Origin: Globodera rostochiensis
Lineage: Eukaryota; Nematoda; Chromadorea; Rhabditida; Heteroderidae
Assembly (NCBI GenBank): GCA_018350325.1
Contig: JAEVLN010000002.1
Coordinates: 2,630,295-2,694,294 of the forward strand
Direction: 5' to 3'
DNA: 64,000 bases
In this document: piece by piece, positions 1 through 10,857 of the stretch
Layout of the letters: each line of letters starts with the position of its first letter
How positions within the stretch are numbered: position 1 is the first letter of the stretch
Program-made: the position numbers and the translations under genes
The notes under the pieces: generated by a model
What the model saw: the letters and a program-made list of their open reading frames with translations, nothing else
Databases searched by the model: none
What the model was told of the DNA's origin: nothing

Positions 1-124
1 GGACCTTTTACACTTTTGGTATTCGCTTCTGATAGTTTTAATCCAGCAAGCCCATTTAAATTATTCCGGTAATTAATTACATAATTTTAATTTTAATTAT
101 GTTTAAAAACTTAAACATAAACTC

Positions 125-448
125 TTAATTTGAGCATATGTTGCCGAAGTTGACTTATCACTGACGCAAATGTCGCAAATAATGATCAAATTGGGCCAAT
201 TTCTGTCTACAAAAATTGAGAATAAAATGCCCACGGTGGAGCAAATGATCGCAAATTTGAAGGAATTGCAAATTGCATCAATTAGCCACTTTTTCGACTT
301 TGACAACAAAAATGAGATTATGCCAATAATTTTGTACAATTTGGTTGAAAGCCTTCCGAAATTGGGCAAGGTTTGCACGTCCAAACCTTTTGTTATTTGT
401 TTGGTGTCCTCTGAAAGCGCTTACGAATTGGTGATTAGAAGCTATTAA
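125..448 (+). CDS. unidentified terminal-exon-like open frame
   Basis: An open frame runs from about 131, just after a TTTGAG acceptor-like site, to a TAA at 446-448. It encodes about 100 residues rich in Ile, Leu and Lys. I recognise no family. The window edge lies close by, so this may be the last exon of a gene that starts outside. It could equally be chance coding in AT-rich DNA. The strand choice rests only on the frame looking protein-like on + (amphipathic Leu/Lys spacing). Confidence 0.2.
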
Positions 449-665
449 TAAGCAAATGATAGGTTGTCTGTATTAAAAGTTGCATAAATTTGTCGTTTTT
501 TAATTTTTCATGTCCCCTTTTTTACTAATATTTAGCGTCTACACATTGTAATATATAATATTTAAATTTAATTTGCCCAATCGATTAGCATTTGCTTATT
601 AATCGCTTCAAGCACCAGAGGCGGTTGGTGCTTTCAGACGAGCCCAATTTTATTTGTTGGGTTGG

Positions 666-1291
666 TTCTCCCCCCCAGGGCATAAAACAGAGAGTTGACC
701 CCCTCCCTCCCCCCAGGGCATAAAACAGAGAGTTGACCCCCTCCCTCCCCCCAGGGCATAAAACAGAGAGTTGACCCCCTCTCTCCCCCCAGGGCATAAA
801 ACAGAGAGTTGACCCCCTCCCTCCCCCCAGGGCATAAAACAGAGAGTTGACCCCCTCCCTCCCCCCAGGGCATAAAACAGAGAGTTTGACCCCCTCCCTC
901 CCCCCAGGGCATAAAACGAGAGTTGACCCCCTCCCTCCCCCCAGGGCATAAAACAGAGAGTTGACCCCCTCCCCCCGGGCATAAAACAGAGAGTTGACCC
1001 CCTCCCTCCCCCCAGGGCATAAAACAGAGAGTTGACCCCTCCCTCCCCCCAGGGCATAAAACAGAGAGTTGACCCCCTCCCTCCCCCCAGGGCAAAAACA
1101 GAGAGTTGACCCCCTCTCTCCCCCCAGGGCACAAAACAGAGAGTTGACCCCCTCCTCCCCCCAGGGCATAAAACAGAGAGTTGACCCCCTCTCTCCCCCC
1201 AGGGCATAAAACAGAGTTGACCCCCTCCCTCCCCCCAGGGCATAAAACAGAGAGTTGACCCCCTCCCCCCAGGGCATAAAACAGAGTGCGG
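666..1291. repeat. 38-bp minisatellite, 17 copies
   Basis: A tandem array of a roughly 38-bp unit whose core reads AGGGCATAAAACAGAGAGTT, followed by GACCCCCTCCCTCCCCCC. Unit starts (the A of AGGGCA, or its variant) lie at 677, 715, 753, 791, 829, 867, 906, 943, 977, 1014, 1051, 1089, 1126, 1163, 1201, 1237 and 1271. Several units carry 1-4 bp indels, mostly in the C/T tract. One arm is a long pyrimidine tract ending CAG, so every copy looks like a 3' splice site. The array runs straight into the coding-like segment at 1283. A short hairpin (AAGCACCA / TGGTGCTT) sits upstream at 610-633. Confidence 0.95.
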
Positions 1292-1563
1292 CTAATTCAC
1301 CAAACTTCGACCTAAACACCGAACTCGCGCAACTGACTTTGGAGCAAAATTTGCTGATTTTGGAGGGACTGTTCGATTTTGGATGGTTTAATGGCAGTAA
1401 ATTGATTTATGACCCCAAGCACAAAGAGTTGTTGAAGACAAAAGCGGGTGCCAAATGGCGACTGATCGATTGGCACTTTTACGAAAAACTAGAGAAGAAA
1501 TTCTGGGAAGTTCGCAACACTATTCGACATATTCTATCAATTGATATGCAGTCGACACTGTAA
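1283..1563 (+). CDS. unidentified exon-like open frame next to minisatellite
   Basis: The frame continues from the last minisatellite unit into about 92 unique residues and ends at TAA 1561-1563. The composition is protein-like (LTLEQNLLILEGLFDFGWF, then a basic stretch, then RNTIRHIL). No ATG is visible. The final unit offers a CCCCCCAG acceptor at 1265-1270, so this is most likely a terminal exon of an unknown protein. I recognise no family. It may be related to the similar open frame at 125-448, since both are short AT-rich terminal-exon-like frames. Confidence 0.3.
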
Positions 1564-2626
1564 GTACCTAATTAGTAGTTGGTGTTTAAAAATCATTTAT
1601 TCTTATTTAAATAAAAAATAAATAAAATTGAGTGCCTTAAAGATTTCAAAATTGGAACCCGACGCAAATAAAAGTAAAATTCCGTTGGTTCGCACATTAT
1701 GAAGACATTGAAAAATGGATGATTTGCAAATCGCACCAAAACAGCATAGCAATCGTAATGGAAAAGGTTGAGAGCAGCAGAAAATGGTAAAATATGAAAA
1801 AATTATTTAGTAAAAAATTAATTGAGAATTTAGAAGAAATTGCCAAAATAATGGGAAACGCCAAAGAAAAGAACAAAACTGAGAGAAAGAAGTTATGAAA
1901 AAAGCGACAAAAATTTCAACGATCGTTCCCATTTTTCCCGAGGTTATTCGACATTTGCTTAAAAATTGCTAAGCTTTTCCATATTTGGATCATTAACATA
2001 AAGCAAAGCATCAACAAGATGAAGAAGTACACAAAGCGCCTCGAAAAATTCCCAGAAAATTATTAATTAAATATTAAATTAATTAGGTTTTTTTAATTTA
2101 TTTCTTTAAACAAATTTAATTCATAAACATGTGTTGTTCAAACAAACAAAAAAGGTTCAAAACATAATTTTATATTTAAAAAAAACCATTTGTATGCACA
2201 TCGAAAGTGAGACCAAATGCTCGTGCTCATTATCATCCACTTAAACATGCCCTGGGGGGCCAACCTGACGGGGGGGTCTCTGGTGGGCCCGTCTCAAAAT
2301 TGCACAATTCAGCCGCCAGCAGCTTCCAATCACATACAGCAGCCGATGCGCATCTTTCAGCCTGCCCGGGGGGGGGGGGGCTTTTGAATGAGCGCCGGAG
2401 GCGGGAGGGGGGCGCCCGGGGGGGGGGGGGGGAAGTACACGACAATTACCGGAAAATACTCTTCCAATTGGAAAAGGTCGAAAAAAACGAAGGTGTAACC
2501 GGGCAAAGTCAGCCTGCTGTGCCCCTTAATTGCTTCTTAAATAGCCTGTCAGCTCTGCAAAAGCTGCACATTTCCCATTTTATCCGACCAAATTCCAAAC
2601 ACTTTTCCCCCTTTTGCGCAAATCAA
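1564..2626. other. non-coding stretch with poly-G runs
   Basis: No supported gene. 1564-2200 is AT-rich with no splice-consistent open frame. 2207-2440 is GC-rich and has long G homopolymers (around 2367-2378 and 2419-2432), which create long but meaningless antisense Pro/Arg frames. The last 150 bases are the presumed promoter and 5' UTR of the Gly/Cys-rich gene. Confidence 0.5.
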
Positions 2627-3657
2627 ATGAAAAACAAAATGTTTCTGCTTCTGTACGGCATGGGCCTTTCGGCGATGTTCGTTGAGCTGAGCAATGCTTA
2701 TTTGTATGGTGGAAACATTGGGTATGAATTGTCAAAATTTTCTAAGGTTACTTCGAAGAAATTCGGGCAAATTTTGCAGAATTTTAACATGGCTTCAAAA
2801 TTATGACCAAAAAATTTGGCTTAATCCGTTTTTTTGTGTTGTCTTTAAAATGTTTTCCTTAAGACACGTTGCTGAAACGGCACTGGTGCGCGTACGACGT
2901 CAGTGCGGCTGCGGTTGTGGCGGCGGGGGCGGCGGAGGATGCGGAGGCGGTGGTGGAGGAGGCGGCGGCTGCGGTTGCGGAGGAGGAGGAGGAGCACCAC
3001 CAGCGCCTCCGGCGTCGCCGACCATCACATTGTCCGTCGGCTGCGGCGGGGGCGGAAGCGGCGGGGGCGGGGGTGGAGGCGGCGGTTGCGGTGGCGGAGG
3101 TCGCGCATAAATATACATATAATAGAACTTGCTTTATGTACGTGTTGAACTCGTCGTTACAGGATTCCAATTATTAGATCAGCAACATACCTAGAGGTAG
3201 TTAAAAATAATTGTTAAGGCGGCGGCTGCGGCGGAGGTGGTGGAGGAGGTTGCGGTGGCGGTTGTGGCGGCGGTGGAGGTGGATGCGGAGGCGGAGGAGG
3301 ATGTGGCGGAGGCGGCGGCGGTTGCGGAGGCGGTTGTGGCGGTGGTGGAGGCGGTTGCGGAGGCGGAGGCGGTTGTGGCGCTCCGGCTGCACCGCCCGCC
3401 TCACCGACCATAAGCCTTTCAACGAGTTGTGCAGCACCAGCACCGCCTCCACCGCCAAGCGGAGGTAACAAAACTTTGATTAAAACCCATTAGCGTAAGT
3501 CAGTTGAATGGCATTTTCCGTTTCTATTGAAATTAACCAAAACTTAGGAGGCGGCGGCGGTTGCGGTTGCGGGTGTGGCCGACGCCGCAAGCGTTTAGCG
3601 CCCAACTACAAGCCGCGTCGACACATGGCACGCAACTGGCGACGTTACCGATGTTGA
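2627..3657 (+). CDS. secreted Gly/Cys-rich repeat protein with basic C-terminus
   Basis: Four exons (2627-2721, 2864-3099, 3219-3464, 3548-3657) join in frame to 228 residues. Exon 1 encodes a hydrophobic leader beginning MKNKMFLLLYGMGLSAMF, a likely signal peptide ending near SNAYLYGG. Exons 2 and 3 each encode runs of Gly broken by Cys every 3-9 residues, then a Pro/Ala/Ser/Thr segment (PPASPTITLSVG and PPASPTISLSTS), so the two exons look like an internal duplication. Exon 4 encodes GCGCGCGRRRKR and a basic tail ending RRYRC. Nematodes have structural secreted proteins of this composition (cuticle or gland), but I cannot assign a function. Antisense Pro-rich frames are shadows of the repeats. 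Confidence 0.7.
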
Positions 3658-4858
3658 GACTCGATTAGTGATCATAATCAGCAATTAGTGCTTTAATAGT
3701 CTGATTAGAATAACGTGCTTTAAACAGAATGGTTTATTTATTTAAGTGCTTTTTGCTTCTTTATGTAACTCTGTTTTCCGCTTTCAATTAATTTGCAATT
3801 AATAGTGTTAATGGACATAAATAAATTCAACTCTCGGGCAAATTCGAATTTTTTTTTTAACTCAATCAAATTAATGACTCTTAAATAGTCAAAAGAGAAT
3901 TCTTTGAACAACTCCGACCTCTGCTGGTGGAAGCTTAAAATAGGTAAATTAAGTATTCAATTGAAAAAATTCAATTTCGTGTGGGGACAAAAGAAAAGAT
4001 TGAGTTGAATAAGCGAAAGATGGCGAGGATTATTCGGCGGAAGGTTTGACAACATTTAGAGACATTTATTTTCATTTCCCCCCGCCCCCCCAATTGTCAC
4101 AAAATCGTTCTCAACTTTCATTTGTGACGAATAGGCCTTTTAAAGTTCCGCTTTTGTACAAATGCCTCCCGGCGATGACATCATAAATTTAACAAAAGTC
4201 CATTCGATTTGACCCTTTTAGTAATTCTCTAAAAATGCATCGTCGTTTGGCTATAAATTTACTCGATTTTTTTGCTCCCGCGGTCACTTTTATGGCGGTT
4301 TGTCATTTTTATGAAATTAACAAAAAGTCCTTTGTCGACAGTTTGTCCTGCTGGTGTTTCTGATCAGCTTCCTATTCGTCAACTTCTTCCTTATCACTGA
4401 AGAAGATGATTTGACCGTCTTTGAAAAGGCAAGGGCTTTCTAGAACATAGAAAAACGGTAGTGAAAAGATTCGTACAAACGGCCCGAAAAAGAAAGAAAA
4501 TTTTTCAAAGTGAATTAAAATGTAATTTTATTTAAATAATTTATTTTAATAAATATTATTTGAAATATTCACAGTATTCACTTTAAACATTTTGAATTTT
4601 GAAGTTTTCAGTGCTTTTTTATTGTTTAGTTTGGCGCCCGTCATTTCGGAGTTCGACTCGGCCCCCATTCATTGGCTCAGATAAAAAGTGGCGGCCCATC
4701 GGTTGCCGCTGGCCAAAATGCCGCACCGCAAATGGAAAAAACTGAGAAGAAAGGCCCACATCGTTTTTGATCCCGCCTGATTTGTTCTCAAATTATCCGC
4801 TTGTGTTGACGGAAAAAGAAGGTCGTTCTTGGCCCAGCATATCAGGGAGTATAATAAG
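3658..4858. other. intergenic, AT-rich
   Basis: No gene recognised. It contains poly-T and poly-C runs (4078-4090) and several AATAAA-like signals after the Gly/Cys-rich gene (for example near 3820). A few short frames (4767-4952) have no acceptor or donor support. Confidence 0.5.
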
Positions 4859-5414
4859 TAAGGCTCGGAAACTCATGAAAATCCATTTTTTTTTTTTTGC
4901 GAACTGGGGGTGCCCTGAAATGCACGAAAAACACATTTTTAGCTTGATTTGAAGCTTCTAGGAAAGATTTTTATATCCATATTTCGCGATTTATGTCCAT
5001 ATTTTATTTTTCATCCATATTTCGCATTTTAAGCCAAAAATGTGCTTGGCATTTTGCAAAAAAATTGTGATCTTGGCAAAATTTTTGATTTTATTTCATT
5101 CTTAAGAAATTTTTTGAAAAAAGCACAAAATATTCAAAAAAGTCGTCAAAAATGCCAAAATAGTCACAAAAATCTAAAAAAGTCGCAAATCATTTGAAAA
5201 TTTGGAAATGTATCTCATCAGCAATTTTAACCAGTGATGAATGAATTTGAAGAATTTTGCGAAATTTTATACATATATTGAATTTGGAAAAATTTATCTC
5301 CATATTTTCAATTTTTATGTCCATATTTTGGTGTTTTGTCCATATTTTGAGGATTTATGTCCATATTTTATGGCCATATTTCACGATTTTATATCCATAT
5401 TTTTCCGAGCCCTA
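4859..5414. repeat. degenerate inverted-repeat element with TCCATATTTT motif
   Basis: The left end TAAGGCTCGGAAA is the near-exact inverse of the right end TTTTCCGAGCCCTA. The inside is dominated by a decaying short motif (TATGTCCATATTTT and variants), seen more than ten times between 4965 and 5400, all in one orientation. No 8-bp target duplication is visible, so this copy is probably old. Its architecture matches the shorter elements elsewhere in this window: TAGGG-type terminus, one amplified motif inside, no coding potential. Confidence 0.6.
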
Positions 5415-6059
5415 GTTTACGGTCTTTAATTCGAGCAAAAATATGCACCGAAAAAAAAACTGGCGGCATACGACTGGGAAGATTTGGACGGTGACAATTT
5501 GTTCACACACGAACAAGTGAGGGACGAATCTATACACCACGAAGCTGCCCGGGAGGTTGCAATCACCAAAAACCGGCAGGCAGGCTCCCGAAACAGCTGT
5601 GTTTACCCAAACCACAAAATAGGACAGGGTTTCAAAATGCAACGAAAGCAAAGTCCTCCAAAAGTGAAATAAAAAAGCACAACAAAGAATGGCAAAATTA
5701 TTTCAGGCACACAAAAATAAATTTTTATTTTCCAATCGCTAAAAGAGAAGCGAAAGAGAAAATCGAATAAGACAAAGCGAAGCAACTGTTAGTCTGTTAA
5801 GAAATCCACTGAAAAGGTGAGGAATTCTTGGCAATCTTTTCAAATGCATTCAAAAAAGAATCGAATTCGATCGGAGGAGGCTTCTGAAAACAACGGAAGA
5901 ATTCTTTGTGCTTTGAACAAAATACCAATGAAACTGCATTATTGTAAATTATGCGTCCGTGGACTTTCTTTTTTGTTTTGTTTGTACACCACCAACCAAC
6001 CTGGCCAGTTAGTTGAGTCAGTTTTTCACTCCTCTGCTCACTCCGAATTGTCGGCAGCA
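5415..6059. other. no supported gene
   Basis: Several overlapping short frames on both strands, none with convincing splice partners or a recognised motif. It may be the 3' flank of the minus-strand coding-like segment at 6080-6510. Confidence 0.4.
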
Positions 6060-6079
6060 ATGGCCGAACTTCAGACTGT

Positions 6080-6510
6080 CTATGACTTTAACCCTTTGCA
6101 GTTCCTCAATCGCCGTCTCCAAAATGAGTTGAATTGCCGCCTCCGCCGGATTGCCAATCCTCCGGACGAGGTCGGCCCTGTCCACGAAGGCGGGGTCCAA
6201 CGCTTGTTCGAGATGTTGAATGAACACATTTGGGAAACAATACCCTAGGGGTTTATTCGCTTTTGCAAGTGAAACTGCTGCAGCATTCAACAGACCGTTC
6301 GACTTTGTCCAATTGGGTGAGTACGGCATTGACAACAGGGGCGGAATCGAAAGGGTCGGCGCCGGAAAACGCCGCTTCCTTCCCGTGGTTAGACTTTCTA
6401 CCTGAACTAACATTGTTGGTTCGAATGGCCAATTTCTGCGCAAGGGCCTTGCAAAGCGTCGTTCGGCACCGGCACGGGAAATTTCGAGCAGAGAATTGAT
6501 GTAGATGAGA
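6080..6510 (-). CDS. possible exons of an unknown minus-strand gene
   Basis: Reading on the minus strand, about 6506-6402 is an open protein-like stretch (INSLLEISRAGAERRF) ending at a GTAGAA donor. About 6391-6250 has another (SGADPFDSAPVVNAVLTQLD). About 6246-6086, after a CCCCTAG acceptor, has a third (FIQHLEQALDPAFVDRADLV) ending at a GTTAAA donor. Composition and splice sites favour minus-strand coding, but I could not join the pieces in one frame, find a start, or recognise a family. It is separated from the next minus-strand gene by that gene's stop at 6671. Confidence 0.3.
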
Positions 6511-6670
6511 AAAAAAAATCTTTAACTTTTAACGGGTGAAATGTAAGGCACTAAATGTACAATATGGACATAATGTGGCATTTTTGTTTGGGTTTTGGCA
6601 TCAATGTGCAATAAAAACTGAGAAAAACAAAATTCGGAACAGGGTTAGTTTTTGCACTTCTTCAATTGCA

Positions 6671-8402
6671 TTAAGATGTGCTGCCGCTTTGCTCTCCATC
6701 CTCATTATCGTCATCATCGTAATAGCCGTCCATCCATCCTTCATCATCCGTCAAAGAATTCTCCTCATCCTCCTCCTCATTATCGTCATCATCATCATCG
6801 TAATAGTCGTTCATCGACCCTTCATCGTCCGTCTCCTCATCCGCTCTTCCGTAATCATCGTCCCCCCACTCTTCTTCATCCATGTTGCTCTTTGTCGGCT
6901 CGGCGGTGCTGTACAAGCTCGGGTCCACAATTTCAATGGTCAGCCAATGTTCACGTCCAACCTGGTCGATGACGACGTGATTCTGATAATTCCAGCCGAT
7001 TGGTCCAGTTTCGGGCATAAAAAGTGGATGTTCGCGGCGCAATACACCGAATTTCTGCAAAATTAAAAAAAGTAGAACTTATCTCCTCCATCGGCCAACC
7101 CGGGGCTCGGTTTATTTAGACATCATCCGAGCCGGGTCCAAACCCGAGTAGCGCGAGCAGGGCCGTAGCCAGTAAAAATTTTCGGGGGGGGGGCATGGCC
7201 CCCTCGGCCCCCCCCCCCTGGCTACGGGCCTGAGCGCGAGGAGTACTTGGTAGAAATATCCGGGGAGGGGTGGTCAGCAGCAAAAGAAGAGATCCCGCAG
7301 CCTTTTTTTTTTTTTGTTATTGGCATTGCTTCGGTGGCCTTTTTAAGCTTATTTTAATTGGAGGCGACTCGGCGGTGCCGATGGGCGCAATTTGTACAAA
7401 AAAGTGATCCAAAAAGTGAATAATTCCGATTAAATTTTAAAAATAAGACCGAAAAGGTTATTTTGGGGCATCCCCCTGTCGCTGTTTGTCCCCCTCCCCC
7501 CCCCCCCTCCCCCACCGTAAATTCGGCATCGCACAGTCCTCCGACGATCATTTGGACCCACAGCCACTGCAGACGGCTTGCGCCTCCGAGCGGCGTCAAC
7601 ACAAATCGCTGCATCAATTCAGCCCCATAGGCGACAACGTCCGCGAAAGGCACCGTCCAATCGGACGACGGCGCCGACATATGCCGAAGGGTCGGCAGAA
7701 CGAAGGAAAATGCCAAAGTGAGACGCTCCAGACGGGGACAGGCACCACATAAAATGCCAACCAAACGCTGCCAATGGTCGACAACGAGCCAATGGAGGAA
7801 GAACGGCTCCAGCACACGCAACTCTACACGAAAGTACAGCTTTAACTCCACTGACTCAGCAGGCACAACAGAAAAGTTCCTGAATTACAATAATTGAGTG
7901 AATTAGCAATCAAGTTTCTCACGAAAAAAGGGAAAGTTTATCCCGAAAAAAAGGGAATTGATTTCATTTCGAATTTTTTAAATTGTGCTCTTAAAAGGAT
8001 GGCTCCTCTCGACTTACACACACCTGATTCTTTTATTCGACGTGCCGAAACGGTCGCTCTCTTCGACCACAAATTCGATGATCTGCGGATGGAACACATT
8101 GCGTTCAGCAAGTGCGTAGATCAAAGCCGTACTGACGCGGCAAACTTCCTTAAAAGCATTAAAAATATTTTTGCTTTTTTGAATGTTCTTTTTATGACCA
8201 AAATCTATGCATTCGCTTACCATAACCAAACGAATTGCTGGCGTCGCACATTCATTGCCGCCTTCTTTTGGTGTGCAGAACAGCAGCCACTCGCGCAGCG
8301 AGCCATCACAGCGGACATGGCACCGCGCACCGGCAACGACGCACTGCCGCCGTTCAAATTGATCAGCAAGCGAAGACATGTACTCGTAGTAAAGTGGGAC
8401 GG
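6671..8402 (-). CDS. unknown protein with acidic repeat tail
   Basis: Four exons on the minus strand (8402-8221, 8148-8024, 7879-7516, 7054-6671) join in frame to about 350 residues. The 5' exon with the start was not found upstream of 8402. The central part is Leu-rich with regular spacing (CPRLERLTLAFSFVLPTLRH), reminiscent of the leucine-rich tail of F-box-type proteins, but no F-box is visible. The last exon ends in an acidic low-complexity tail in which a YYDDDD-type block occurs twice (MNDYYDDDDDDNEEEDEEN and MDGYYDDDDNEDGEQ). The intron between the last two exons holds a small inverted-repeat element. Function is unknown. Confidence 0.5.
7158..7232. mobile_element. 75-bp hAT-like MITE
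   Basis: Termini CAGGGCCGTAGCCAG and CTGGCTACGGGCCTG are inverted repeats (14 of 15 match). The 8-bp sequence AGCGCGAG flanks both sides exactly (7150-7157 and 7233-7240). The inside is mostly G-run and C-run. The CAGGG start and 8-bp duplication are hallmarks of the hAT superfamily. It sits in an intron of the unknown minus-strand gene. Confidence 0.8.
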
Positions 8403-9171
8403 CTTAAAGCACAAATCAATAAATATATCTCTAGAATAAAGAATGGAAATTCGATAAAATATGGTAAAATTCGAGTTACTTGTAACTACTCTTTCTCAAA
8501 ATTAAACAAAATGCCACCAGATTCAGCAAATCCGGAAATTAAAAAGACAAACTCGGATACCGAAGAAAACAATAAATGCAAAAACATGCACTCCTTTGGT
8601 CCAAAAATTGTTATTTTTATTAAAGCCCGAGTAAAGGCCGGTTTCGTGAAAAAAAAATTCTTATCAAATCACTAAAATCTTCAATTTTATCCCGCATCGA
8701 CTCGTAATTTTTGGACCAATTTTCTTAAAATATCGTTAAAATCTTCCAAAATTCTTCCCAGCAACGCCTATCGGCGCCGCCGGACCCCTCCTATTCTTTA
8801 AAAGTTTCAAAAAATAAAGTATTTTTAAAATTTTGGTTGCAAATTTCAACAAATTGAGTCAAAAATTCGAAAATCCTTAACAAAAATGCAATAAATTCGG
8901 AAAAAAGCACACTAAAAAGCGAATATTTTTTGGAAAAAACTACTGGATTATTAAATTTGAGATACATAGACACAAAAAATCGAAACGAAACGACTTTTGA
9001 TTTTTCAAGTTAGAGAGTAAAGAAAATAAAAAAAAATAAAAAAATTTTAAAATCACAAAAATTAAATTTTGGCGTTTCGTATCGACGACAATTATCGATC
9101 AGCGTAAAGCATTTATTGGCTTGGGAGTTTGCGCAAAACAATTCAACAAACGTTTAAATGGCATTTGAAAC
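8403..9171. repeat. intergenic with dispersed repeat copy
   Basis: No gene recognised. The segment around 8590-8890 contains CGCCTATCGGCGCCGCCGGA and, further on, GGTTGCAAATTTCAACAAAT with GAGTCAAAAATTC. The same two landmarks recur near 48800-48900, and the first recurs near 53475, so this is a dispersed non-coding repeat family. First exons of the unknown gene to the left may lie here but were not identified. Confidence 0.5.
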
Positions 9172-9188
9172 AAAATTTTTAGCTTTAA

Positions 9189-10583
9189 ATGGAAGCCGAC
9201 TCGTTTTTGTTGTATTACATAAAGCGGAGAATTGAGAGTGGCGATGCAGGCCTCCAATGGTACGAGGCGCCCCATTGTGGGGAGGAGGATGATGGCACCG
9301 TGCCGTGCAGTTGGCTGGCCGTCGAGGAGGCGGCCCTCAACTTTGAGAGTGATAACAGGTCGAGTGGGCTGAAGGCTGGACAATATTCCGAATTTAAAGC
9401 ATAAGAAATTTATGGATTTTTGAAAGAAAAAAAAACTAAAAAAAAAAATTAAATTTTTTGTGGGGGTTGGGGAACTCCATTTTTTTTTAAAATTTTGTTA
9501 ACTTTGTTTGGCCTCAGGTCTTAATGTCGTTTTTTATTTCAGAGATCATATAGAACAAGAGTTGAACAATTTAGCAAAGGGAGTTCGTGGAAGATCGGTC
9601 ATCAACTTCAGTGCCTTTAAAAAAGTAACAAAATTTTTTGTTTTATTTAAAATTAAATTCATTGCTAATTGTGAGATGAAAAATGTTGAAATAGCAAAAT
9701 TTTAAATCTTAATTTATTATCGAATCTTTCAATCTTCGTTGTCGAATTTTGGTTTAAATAATCGATTTTAGGTTGTGGACAAGTATTTTGAGCTGTTGCA
9801 AAAGCGCCTTCAGCAAAATGCCGAAAATTTGTGTGTGCCTCTATTGGCACTGATTGCGTTCACGGGAATGTTCTCGAGACGGTTAGCCGAAATGGGTGCT
9901 AACGAACGCATTCTTCGAGGTTTTATTTAAAAATTAAGCAATGTTCAAGAAGTGATTTTTTCGGGCTTCAGAGCAAAATCGAAGGGATTTTCGGCATGAA
10001 ATTTATCTGTTGTCCATCTACGGCCCGGTCATGTTTCGCTCCAAATTGGACACACTCGCGGCCAGCGACAATTCGTACTCATGGGTATGAAATTGCTAAT
10101 TGTACAAACATTGAATTTTTTTGTCGTCTTATTTCCCCCCCCCCTTCAATGTGAAAATGAAAAAAATGACAAATTACATTAAAATTGCCTCTTCTTTTTT
10201 TGAAATCGCTATTTTAGCTCGGTGCCAGAATATCCGCAATCTTTTGATCAAATTTTCAACTCTGTTAAGCTTGGATTCATTTTTAAAGATTCGAACACGG
10301 CTCATCCATCAGAACTAATTATTATATTATCAGATTCACTTTTTAAAAAACGTTCAGGATCACTTTTGCTCTGACTCTCTCCAATTGCTTGAACACATCT
10401 CTTTCTGCAAAAAACAGGCGGAAGGTCGGTGGAGTTGATGGCCAAGCATTTTTTTAATAAGTTTTTTAAGCCTCGGCTGCCCTTTTGTCGACTTCTTCCC
10501 GCGTCGGCGCTGTTCTTTGTGGACTTGCAGCAGCAGCGGCTGCCTATTTTCTGATCGTCAGGCGCTATGCCGAGGCAAACTGA
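9189..10583 (+). CDS. ced-9: CED-9-like Bcl-2 family apoptosis regulator
   Basis: Six exons (9189-9358, 9543-9624, 9772-9919, 9972-10084, 10358-10424, 10471-10583) join in frame to 230 residues. In C. elegans CED-9 sits on the outer mitochondrial membrane and restrains CED-4. Support comes from domain order: an N-terminal BH4-like helix (FLLYYIKRRIES, then WYEAPHCG, which parallels the CED-9 N-terminus), a BH1-like helix (LLALIAFTGMFSRRLAEMG), a BH2-like SYSWDHF motif, and a C-terminal Ala-rich membrane anchor (VGAVLCGLAAAAAAYFLIV) followed by basic residues. The start is the first ATG after a TTTTTAG acceptor at 9177-9182 with no upstream donor, so trans-splicing is likely. C. elegans CED-9 is about 280 residues. 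The BH3-like region is poorly defined here. Confidence 0.8.
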
Positions 10584-10857
10584 TAAGCTGATTATAGTTC
10601 AGAAATGCCAAAGGATCGCCAAATTTTGAAAAACAACCAAAAGCATCACTCAAAAAAAATGTATTCTATTTGTGCCAATTTGTCTTTGTTAGAAATTTTC
10701 GACGAATTAGCAAGAAATCTATTAAATTTACTAAAAATTGGTTCAAAAATAAGAACTTTTATTTTTGTAATTTACTTATCCCCACACTGAATGTGTTTTA
10801 TTTATTGAATCCATTGTTTTATTTTATTCGATTAATTTTGTACATTTTTATTTCTCA
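10584..10857. other. intergenic, AT-rich
   Basis: 3' flank of the ced-9-like gene. AATAAA-like signals are present. No gene seen. Confidence 0.4.

Noticed and set aside
660..1290. Possible CRISPR array
   Set aside because: Units are directly adjacent with no unique spacers, and this is eukaryotic DNA.
585..1319. Long minus-strand frames (up to 244 residues) of repeated ALGGGRGSTLCFMP type
   Set aside because: They are translations of the 38-bp minisatellite; three frames are open at once because the unit lacks stops, and indels between units move the frame.
2859..3471. Minus-strand Pro-rich and Ala/Arg-rich frames opposite the Gly/Cys gene
   Set aside because: They are antisense shadows of the GGC/TGC repeats; the + strand has a signal peptide, consistent phases and a natural stop.
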